From positions 1 through 18,345 of the forward strand of contig CAJXTP010000031.1 of the NCBI GenBank assembly GCA_913061335.1: a stretch of DNA of 18,345 nucleotides, read 5' to 3'. Shown one piece after another: positions 13,528-18,345 of the stretch; positions within the stretch are counted from its first letter, which is position 1; the number at the start of each line of letters is the position of its first letter. The DNA comes from an uncultured Loktanella sp. GTDB lineage: Bacteria; Pseudomonadota; Alphaproteobacteria; Rhodobacterales; Rhodobacteraceae. The position numbers were made by a program, and so were the translations under genes. The notes beneath the pieces were generated by a model. It searched no databases. It was given only the letters and a program-made list of their open reading frames with translations, and was not told the origin of the DNA.

Positions 13528-14067
13528 ATGTATCCCTTCATTCGCCTCGCCAAAGAAATGTTCATCAACCGCAATGCGTCCGCCTTGCCGATTACTGGCA
13601 CGCATGTGTCTTACCATCGCTGCTGGCCACAAGACATTGATGTATTCATGGAAATGAACAATGGGCGCATTCTAACAATCCTTGATCTGGGGCGCATGGC
13701 GTTGGGGCAGCGGGCTGGCTTGCTTGGCACGCTGAAGGCCAATGGCTGGGGGCTGACTGTGGCGGGTAACTCGGTGCGTTACCGCAAACGGATCAGGCCC
13801 TTCGTGCGGTTCAAGCTGGTCAGCCGGGCAGTCGGATGGGATGCGCGGTTCATGTATCTTGAACAATCCATTTGGATTGACGGCGAATGTGCGGTCCAAG
13901 CGCTATTTCGCGCCGCCGTCACCGACAAAAACGGGATCGTCGAACCGGGCCGGATCATCGAAGCAATGGACCAAGACAAAACGTCACCTGCGCTGCCCAC
14001 ATGGGTGCAAAATTGGATCGATGCCGATGCGACACGGCCTTGGCCGCCACAGGTGGGCCAAGATTAA
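13528..14067 (+). CDS. Hotdog-fold acyl-CoA thioesterase-like protein (4HBT_2/FadM-like)
   Basis: The 179-residue protein begins MYPFIRLAKEM and contains the hotdog-thioesterase pattern VSYHRCWPQDIDVFMEMNN, where the D-x-D-x-x-x-E-M-N-N stretch matches the conserved D-x-x-x-H-x-N region of 4-hydroxybenzoyl-CoA-type thioesterases but without the His. Then come GRILTILDLGR and a beta-sheet core with SVRYRKRIRPF. Proteins of this kind hydrolyse acyl-CoA or acyl-ACP; a closely related group is THEM6/PaaI-like. ATG at 13528 is chosen on homology over an upstream GTG at 13426, which would place the promoter inside the gene. The ribosome-binding site is weak. A palindromic operator in its promoter suggests control by a metabolite-responsive regulator. 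Confidence 0.78.
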   Translation: MYPFIRLAKEMFINRNASALPITGTHVSYHRCWPQDIDVFMEMNNGRILTILDLGRMALGQRAGLLGTLKANGWGLTVAGNSVRYRKRIRPFVRFKLVSRAVGWDARFMYLEQSIWIDGECAVQALFRAAVTDKNGIVEPGRIIEAMDQDKTSPALPTWVQNWIDADATRPWPPQVGQD

Positions 14068-14113
14068 CGCAAGGGCAGGCAACGTTTGCTTGCCACTGCT
14101 ACCAAATACTGTG

Positions 14114-14140
14114 TCTTATTGCCGCAAGGGAATAAGAGGA
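14114..14140 (+). promoter_or_regulatory. Hairpin overlapping the ribosome-binding site of the MFS gene
   Basis: TCTTATT-G-CC-GCAA-GG-G-AATAAGA (14114-14137) is a 7-bp plus 2-bp stem around a single G-G mismatch, capped by a GNRA-type GCAA loop. The ribosome-binding site AGAGGA (14135-14140) begins in the last three bases of the stem, eight bases before the ATG at 14148. Folding could limit translation of the transporter. Confidence 0.5.
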
Positions 14141-14147
14141 CGAACAC

Positions 14148-15524
14148 ATGGCCATCACGCAAAAGAAACGTATCTGGGGCTGGATGGCCTTTGATTGGGC
14201 AACGCAGCCGTTTTACACACTTGGCCTGACGTTCATCTTTGGCCCGTATTTCGCGGCTGTTGCTGCCGAATATTACCTTGGTTTGGGCATGTCCGCGGAT
14301 GCGGCTGACGCACAAGCGCAATCGATCTGGGGCGTTGGGCAAACAATTTCAGGTATCCTGATCGCCATTTCCGCGCCCGTCCTTGGGGCGTTTGCCGACA
14401 CATCAGGGCGCAAAATGCCGTGGATCGCGTTCTTTTCCGTCATCTACGTGGTCGCAACTGCCATGCTGTGGGGGCTGACACCAGATGGGGCCAACTTGCT
14501 GTGGATGCTGTTCATCTTTTACGTCGGCTTCTTTGCCGCCGAAAGTGCGTTGAATTTCGTGAACGCTATTCTACCATCGCTTGGCACCAACGAAGAAGTC
14601 GGACGGATCTCAGGATCGGGCGCAGCGTTTGGATATTGGGGCGGCGTGGTATCACTGTTCGCCATGCTCTTGCTATTAGCCGAAAGCGACGCGGGCGTGA
14701 CCCTTCTGGGCAACCCACCGCTGTTTGGTCTCGACCCTGACTTGCGCGAAGGCACACGGTCCGTCGGCCCGTTCATCGCCATCTGGTTCGCCATTTTCAT
14801 GATCCCATTCTTCTTGTGGGTCCGCGACACGCCATCTGCCAAAGACGCAAAACCGGCGTTAAGCACCGTGCTGGCAAACCTGTGGGTGACCTTAAAATCT
14901 GTCTACAAACGCAAAAGCCTGTTTAACTTTCTAGTTGGCTCCATGGTCTACCGCGACGCGCTGAATGCGCTTTATGCGTTTGGCGGCGTTTACGCGGCGC
15001 TCGTCCTCGATTGGGAGACAATCCAGATCGGCGTATTTGGAATTATTGCAGCCATTGCAGCGGCTATCGCAACTTGGATCGGTGGTCTTTGCGATCAACG
15101 CTATGGTCCAAAACCAGTCATCCGCGTTTGCGTTTGGGTGCTGATTGCAGTGTCGACAATCATCGTCGGCATGTCACGAGAACAAGTATTCGGGGTCCCA
15201 CTGGCCGTAGGTTCAAACATTCCCGACATCATCTTCTTTGTATGTGGCGCGGGTATCGGCGGCGCTGGCGGCGCGCTTTATGCAGCGTCACGGTCCATGA
15301 TGGTCCGGCACGCACATCCACAACGCCCAACCGAGGCCTTTGGCCTTTTCGCGCTGACAGGTAAAGCCACAGCATTCCTTGCACCCGCTTTGATTACCCT
15401 GTTCACCGTCATCAGCGGAAACACGCAGCTTGGTTTCCTGCCCGTGATCTTCCTGTTTATTATTGGACTGATCTTGCTACGGTGGGTCAACAAAGATGGA
15501 GACAGTGCGCAATGGTCCGCCTAA
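14148..15524 (+). CDS. MFS transporter, UMF1 family
   Basis: This 458-residue protein has about twelve membrane segments. The N-terminal signature WGWMAFDWATQPFYTL (residues 10-25) and the second block GVGQTISGILIAISAPVLGA with DTSGRKMPW are diagnostic of the UMF1 (Atg22-like) branch of the major facilitator superfamily. The ESALNFVNAILPSLG and RISGSGAAFGYWGG blocks are also family-typical. Substrates of bacterial members are largely unknown; the yeast relative exports amino acids from the vacuole. It overlaps the following endopeptidase gene by 13 bp, so the two are likely co-translated. Uptake or recycling of a cell-wall or amino acid product is an inference from that neighbour only. Confidence 0.9.
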   Translation: MAITQKKRIWGWMAFDWATQPFYTLGLTFIFGPYFAAVAAEYYLGLGMSADAADAQAQSIWGVGQTISGILIAISAPVLGAFADTSGRKMPWIAFFSVIYVVATAMLWGLTPDGANLLWMLFIFYVGFFAAESALNFVNAILPSLGTNEEVGRISGSGAAFGYWGGVVSLFAMLLLLAESDAGVTLLGNPPLFGLDPDLREGTRSVGPFIAIWFAIFMIPFFLWVRDTPSAKDAKPALSTVLANLWVTLKSVYKRKSLFNFLVGSMVYRDALNALYAFGGVYAALVLDWETIQIGVFGIIAAIAAAIATWIGGLCDQRYGPKPVIRVCVWVLIAVSTIIVGMSREQVFGVPLAVGSNIPDIIFFVCGAGIGGAGGALYAASRSMMVRHAHPQRPTEAFGLFALTGKATAFLAPALITLFTVISGNTQLGFLPVIFLFIIGLILLRWVNKDGDSAQWSA

Positions 15525-16423
15525 GTCTAACAGTCGCCCTTATTGCTAGCCTCGCAGCCTGCGGCGGTGACAAAGAACCTACGCAGGTCGCCAAGGCCAG
15601 CGTCAGCACGCAAAATGCGGGTGATACCCGCGTGGCCAAAGACCTGTTTGGACATGTCCCCACTGGATCATCCCAGCAGCCACAAGCCATTGGTGGATAT
15701 GCGCGCGGCTGCCAAGCAGGGGCGGTGCAACTGCCTGAAACGGGCACCACATGGCAAGCGATGCGCCTGTCGCGCAACCGCAACTGGGCGCAACCCCAAA
15801 CCGTTGATTTCATCCAAGACCTGTCACGCTTTGCCGCAACGCAGGCGGGGTGGGACGGGCTTTATGTTGGTGACATGAGCCAGCCACGTGGTGGTCCAAT
15901 GTTAACTGGCCACGCCAGCCATCAATCCGGTCTTGATGCTGATATCTGGATGCTTCCGCCTAGCCAGCTGGACCTGAACGCCCAACAACGCGAAGATCTG
16001 TCATCGATTTCCATGCGCCGTGCGTCAGGGGCATTCACCAACAGCAGCTGGACGCCACAGCACGAAGCAATCTTAAAGGCAGCTGCTTCTGACCCACGCA
16101 CCGCACGGATTTTCGTCTTTCCAGGGGCCAAGGTCGAGATGTGTAAAAACGCGACAGGTGACCGCAGTTGGCTCAATAAAATCCGGCCTTGGTGGGGGCA
16201 CCACTACCACTTCCATGTGCGTTTGAAATGCGCCGCTGGGGATGCCAACTGCACTAACCAGGCCCCACCGCCTGCTGGCGACGGCTGTGCAGATGCAGAC
16301 GGCTGGGTCGACCGCATTTTGAACCCACCGCCACCAGATCCAAACGCCACACCAAGCCCAAGACGCGGACCACTGACAATGGCGCAACTGCCAGGTCAAT
16401 GCTTGAGCGTGCTCAACAACTAA
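15512..16423 (+). CDS. mepA: Penicillin-insensitive murein endopeptidase, lipoprotein form
   Basis: The 303-residue MepA family (LAS metallopeptidase) enzyme cleaves D-Ala-meso-DAP cross-bridges of peptidoglycan in the periplasm. The zinc and active-site motifs are intact: GHASHQSGLDAD (133-144, with His137 and Asp144) and PWWGHHYHFHVRL (226-238, with His230, His233 and His235). The N-terminus has a short hydrophobic signal ending in LAAC, with Cys17 as lipid anchor, so it is probably membrane-tethered; E. coli MepA is soluble. It has a proline-rich C-terminal tail and several Cys likely in disulfides. ATG at 15512 lies inside the MFS gene's last codons; an upstream GTG at 15482 is less likely because the lipobox spacing fits the later start. 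Confidence 0.93.
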   Translation: MVRLSLTVALIASLAACGGDKEPTQVAKASVSTQNAGDTRVAKDLFGHVPTGSSQQPQAIGGYARGCQAGAVQLPETGTTWQAMRLSRNRNWAQPQTVDFIQDLSRFAATQAGWDGLYVGDMSQPRGGPMLTGHASHQSGLDADIWMLPPSQLDLNAQQREDLSSISMRRASGAFTNSSWTPQHEAILKAAASDPRTARIFVFPGAKVEMCKNATGDRSWLNKIRPWWGHHYHFHVRLKCAAGDANCTNQAPPPAGDGCADADGWVDRILNPPPPDPNATPSPRRGPLTMAQLPGQCLSVLNN

Positions 16424-17269
16424 ATGCGCCAGACCTTGTTTATCTTGGCGCTGCTTGCAGGCTGTGGGCCGTTGTCCGCTGGACCGAATGGTTTCTCGCA
16501 GTTCGCGTGGATCGATGCAGACGTGCGTTTTGGCGGGCTGTCCGGATTGGACGTATCCAATGATGGCTCCAGCTTCACCGCCATCGGCGATCGCGGGATA
16601 TTTGTGACGGGGCAATTTATACGGGATGCAAACGGCGATATCAGCGGCATCACAAACACCGCAGTCACACCACTATTACCGCCGAGCAGATCAAAGACGC
16701 CTGACAGTGAAGGCATCGCGATTGGCGCAAGCGGGGGCATCTATGTGTCCGTCGAAGCAAAACATCGCATCCTTGCATTCGACGGCATCGACGCCCACCC
16801 GCGCGCGTTGCCACGCCATCCTGACTTTGCGGGCATGCAAGCGAACAGCTCGCTCGAAGCACTCGCTATCGATGCGGACGGCACCCTTTATACTCTTCCC
16901 GAACGGTCCGGTCGGGCGACGCGCCCCTTCCCTGTTTACCGGTTCAAAGACGGCGACTGGGATGTCCCGTTTCGCATCCCAAGACGTGGAAACTTCCTGA
17001 TCTCAGGCGCAGACATCGGGCCCGATGGGCGGCTCTATATTCTAGAACGACACTTCACCGGACTCGGATTCCAATCTCGCGTGCGCAGGTTCGATCTGTC
17101 TGGCGGATCAGAAGTCACGCTGATGGAAACACGCACCGGGACGCACGACAATCTTGAAGGGATCAGCGTTTGGGCCTCGTCCACCGGGTTGCGGATGACA
17201 CTGGTATCCGACGACAATTTCAGATTTTTCCAACGCACTGAACTGGTTGAATACGCGATCAGTAATTGA
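16424..17269 (+). CDS. Esterase-like/phytase-like beta-propeller lipoprotein
   Basis: The ATG follows the MepA TAA with no gap (TAAATG). The 281-residue product has a signal ending in LLAGC with Cys14 as likely lipid anchor. The body carries blade-like repeats: FGGLSGLDVSNDGSSFTAIGDRG, DSEGIAIGASGGIYVSVE, SSLEALAIDADGTLYTLPE, SGADIGPDGRLYILER and HDNLEGISVWASS. This matches the esterase-like activity of phytase family (COG4246), whose members have beta-propeller folds; the real substrate is not known. Acidic residues between the blades could bind calcium. It is the third gene of the MFS-mepA run and is probably co-expressed with it, acting in the periplasm or at the membrane. Confidence 0.82.
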   Translation: MRQTLFILALLAGCGPLSAGPNGFSQFAWIDADVRFGGLSGLDVSNDGSSFTAIGDRGIFVTGQFIRDANGDISGITNTAVTPLLPPSRSKTPDSEGIAIGASGGIYVSVEAKHRILAFDGIDAHPRALPRHPDFAGMQANSSLEALAIDADGTLYTLPERSGRATRPFPVYRFKDGDWDVPFRIPRRGNFLISGADIGPDGRLYILERHFTGLGFQSRVRRFDLSGGSEVTLMETRTGTHDNLEGISVWASSTGLRMTLVSDDNFRFFQRTELVEYAISN

Positions 17270-17301
17270 CGCGCGCAATGCAAGCGACTAACCCGCCCAA
17301 G

Positions 17302-17338
17302 TCCGCGGATTGGCTGCGGAACAAGTGCCGCACCCTTG
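17302..17338 (+). promoter_or_regulatory. Mutually exclusive hairpins before queuosine-precursor transporter
   Basis: TCCGC (17302-17306) can pair with GCGGA (17316-17320), or TGCGG (17315-17319) can pair with CCGCA (17328-17332); both use the same GCGG. In the second fold, loop bases CAAG (17322-17325) can pair with CTTG (17335-17338) as a small pseudoknot, followed by an A-rich run. This resembles riboswitch logic, but the known preQ1-I consensus is not matched. Confidence 0.3.
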
Positions 17339-17360
17339 CAAAAACGGAAAATGTAATAAA

Positions 17361-17996
17361 ATGACACGTATCCTTCCCGGCGTTATCGCCATGGCCATCG
17401 TTGTGGTCGCCTCTAACATCCTCGTGCAATTCCTGATCCTCGACGGATTACTGACATGGGGGGCGTTCACTTATCCCCTCGCATTTCTTGTGACCGACAT
17501 CATGAACCGAATTTACGGGGTCGCTGCGGCGCGCCGCGTTGTGTTCGTGGGCGTGATCGTGGGGATCATCTGTTCGCTGATCGGTAGTCAGGTCATGCTT
17601 GAGTACGGACCTGCTGTTGCTTTGCGCGTCGCGATTGGGTCGGCTACGGCGTTTTTGGTGGCGCAACTGCTTGATATCGCGATCTTTGATCGGTTGCGAA
17701 ATGGGACTTGGTGGAAAGCGCCGCTGGTTTCTACTTTTGTCAGCTCGATTGTGGATACTGTGATCTTTTTCAGTATCGCGTTTGCGGCTTTCTTCAATGG
17801 TTTCAGCGGTATGGCTGCGGATCAGGTGATGTGGGCGCAGGACGCTGTGCCGTTCTTGAACGCGGGGCCGCTGGTGCCGCTTTGGGTGTCGCTGGCTGTG
17901 GCTGATTGGGGCGTTAAGATCGGGATCGCGTTGATCGCGTTGGTGCCGTTCCGCATGATCGTTGCGCTGTATATGCCTCGGAAATCCGATATCTAG
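17361..17996 (+). CDS. yhhQ: Queuosine precursor transporter, YhhQ/VUT family
   Basis: The 211-residue protein has about six membrane segments. The family is recognised from the block ILVQFLILDGLLTWGAFTYP, then LAFLVTDIMNRIYG (a conserved D-x-x-N-R element), LLDIAIFDRLRN with WWKAPLVSTFVSSIVDTVIF, and WVSLAVADWGVKI near the end. E. coli YhhQ takes up preQ0/preQ1, precursors of the tRNA-modified base queuosine. ATG at 17361 is chosen: homology begins there. An in-frame TTG at 17310 would translate the structured leader. A weak ribosome-binding site and the start-stop pair ATGTAA (17351-17356) stand just before it. Its second half uses more G/T-ending codons than its neighbours, but not enough to argue transfer. 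Confidence 0.9.
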   Translation: MTRILPGVIAMAIVVVASNILVQFLILDGLLTWGAFTYPLAFLVTDIMNRIYGVAAARRVVFVGVIVGIICSLIGSQVMLEYGPAVALRVAIGSATAFLVAQLLDIAIFDRLRNGTWWKAPLVSTFVSSIVDTVIFFSIAFAAFFNGFSGMAADQVMWAQDAVPFLNAGPLVPLWVSLAVADWGVKIGIALIALVPFRMIVALYMPRKSDI

Positions 17997-18013
17997 TCAA
18001 AAACATTTTGACT
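17995..18013. repeat. Perfect inverted repeat at the yhhQ stop
   Basis: AGTCAAAA-ACA-TTTTGACT is an 8-bp perfect dyad overlapping the yhhQ TAG (17994-17996). It has no following U-tract, so it could be a weak terminator or an operator for the small transcript unit that follows. Confidence 0.5.
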
Positions 18014-18055
18014 TGTACCAGATATATGCGAACATCTTCTTAGTCGAAACATTTG

Positions 18056-18128
18056 AAAAGGAGGTGATCTAATGCGTCATGAAGTATTGGAGAAGGCAGT
18101 CGGGACAACTTGGGGCAAACTAACCTAA
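18056..18128 (+). CDS. 18-codon ORF behind a near-perfect anti-16S ribosome-binding site
   Basis: AAAAGGAGGTGATC (18056-18069) matches about 13 bases of the complement of the 16S rRNA 3' end. ATG at 18072 follows, encoding MRHEVLEKAVGTTWGKLT, with TAA at 18126-18128. The stop sits in the stem of a U-tract hairpin. The peptide has one Trp and no run of one amino acid, so a classical amino acid attenuator is not obvious. It may be a leader peptide, a small protein, or the translated part of a small RNA. I do not recognise it. Confidence 0.5.
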
Positions 18129-18147
18129 GGCAATCTTTGGGTTTTTT
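18122..18147 (+). terminator. U-tract hairpin at the end of the 18-codon ORF
   Basis: AACCTAAG pairs with CTTTGGGTT (one T-G pair and one bulge) around the loop GCAAT. A six-T run (18142-18147) overlaps its base. The ORF stop is in the left arm, so a ribosome finishing the ORF would block the fold, as in translation-dependent attenuation. Confidence 0.55.
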
Positions 18148-18195
18148 GAACCAAGGTGGAGTTTCCTAACCGACCCCACCTCTGAAATTCAGATC

Positions 18196-18226
18196 AGGGC
18201 CATCCCAACGCGGGGTGGCCCTTTTT
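18196..18226 (+). terminator. Strong intrinsic terminator
   Basis: AGGGCCATCCC-AACGC-GGGGTGGCCCT forms an 11-bp stem with one T-G wobble, followed by TTTTT (18222-18226). This is the most stable terminator in the window and ends the small transcript unit. Confidence 0.9.
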
Positions 18227-18256
18227 GTTGGAAAATGGCTGTATTTTTCGCGTAGT

Positions 18257-18276
18257 TTTTGCATAAGTTTTGCATA
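18257..18276. repeat. Tandem direct repeat of 11-bp period
   Basis: TTTTGCATA occurs at 18257-18265 and again at 18268-18276, exactly 11 bp apart (about one helical turn). It lies just upstream of a possible gene start at 18294 and could be a regulator site. Confidence 0.5.
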
Positions 18277-18284
18277 TGTCGTTT

Positions 18285-18298
18285 AAGGACGTCATGAA
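18285..18298 (+). CDS. Possible start of the next gene, cut by adapter
   Basis: AAGGA (18285-18289) stands four bases before ATG at 18294; only ATGAA remains before the adapter. Nothing can be said of the product. Confidence 0.25.
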
Positions 18299-18345
18299 CT
18301 GTCTCTTATACACATCTCCGAGCCCACGAGACCTCTCTACATCTC
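18299..18345 (+). other. Nextera read-2 adapter with index (artefact)
   Basis: The mosaic-end complement CTGTCTCTTATACACATCT (18299-18317) is followed by CCGAGCCCACGAGAC (18318-18332), then CTCTCTAC (18333-18340) at the i7 index position and ATCTC. The eight bases agree with the N707 index, recalled from memory. The genome ends at 18298. Confidence 0.98.

Larger units (their letters stand above)
18056..18226 (+). ncRNA. Candidate structured small RNA or attenuator leader
   Basis: The stretch contains a strong ribosome-binding site and 18-codon ORF, then a U-tract hairpin (18122-18147), a second hairpin AGGTGG/CCACCT (18154-18181, with inner GTT/AAC), a tiny TCTGAA/TTCAGA dyad (18181-18193) and a strong terminator (18196-18226). 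CACCTC (18177-18182) could also pair with the GAGGTG of the ribosome-binding site (18061-18066), competing with the second hairpin. No convincing promoter was found. A coding sRNA and a leader for a downstream gene are both possible. Confidence 0.4.

Noticed and set aside
17361..17996. yhhQ as a recently acquired gene on codon style
   Set aside because: The shift toward G/T-ending codons is slight and seen by eye only; no mobile element or repeat boundary flanks it.
18056..18070. Minus-strand match to the 3' end of 16S rRNA
   Set aside because: Only about 13 bases agree and no further rRNA sequence flanks them; the match is explained by a strong ribosome-binding site on the plus strand.
38..18298. 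CRISPR array, insertion sequence or phage module
   Set aside because: No regularly spaced repeats, transposase, integrase or terminal inverted repeats were found; the Tn5 mosaic ends at both contig ends are library adapters.

Overview
This window is an 18.3 kb contig from an alphaproteobacterium, most likely a marine Rhodobacterales (Roseobacter-group) species of moderate GC. The evidence is the 41-residue single-cysteine form of ribosomal protein L36, the gene repertoire and the style of the intergenic sequence. Both ends are sequencing-library adapter, not genome: 1-37 and 18299-18345 match Nextera transposase adapters including the mosaic end. True genomic sequence is 38-18298, and the outermost genes are cut by library ends.

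Left part (38-4570). The last codons of a DNA polymerase IV-like gene are followed by a structured leader and an ABC-F ATPase. The leader has an 18-codon ORF with a strong ribosome-binding site, two hairpins, and a TCCTCC element able to pair with that site. A convergent N-formylglutamate amidohydrolase follows. Next come divergent promoters, tRNA-Val(GAC), the small rpmJ gene, an intrinsic terminator, and a secreted protein built of three PPC-like repeats. A related palindrome lies on each side of the ABC-F gene.

Centre (4585-12958, minus strand). This is one seven-gene operon, transcribed in this order: AMP-forming acyl-CoA synthetase, LivG-type ATPase, LivH permease, LivM permease, periplasmic binding protein, LivF-type ATPase, PaaK-like protein. 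It looks like a complete ABC importer for a carboxylic acid, co-expressed with an enzyme that traps the acid as its CoA thioester. The last protein belongs to the phenylacetate-CoA ligase family but lacks the usual P-loop and the usual C-terminal lysine. Two hairpins inside the operon bracket the binding-protein gene. A candidate promoter with an inverted repeat lies upstream of the synthetase.

Right part (13104-18298). A YggT membrane protein and a hotdog thioesterase diverge from a short intergenic region that contains a perfect 14-bp palindrome. Then comes a plus-strand run: UMF1-type MFS transporter, penicillin-insensitive murein endopeptidase (lipoprotein), phytase-like esterase-family lipoprotein, and a YhhQ-type queuosine-precursor transporter. 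The last 300 bp hold no long gene. They do hold an 18-codon ORF behind a near-perfect anti-16S ribosome-binding site, at least three hairpins with two U-tract terminators, an 11-bp-period direct repeat, and what may be the start of the next gene cut off by the adapter.

No mobile element, CRISPR array, rRNA gene or phage gene was seen. The observations most worth testing are the two 18-codon leader-type ORFs with their RNA structures, and the degenerate PaaK-like protein. Nothing here can be called a new defence or biosynthetic system from sequence alone.
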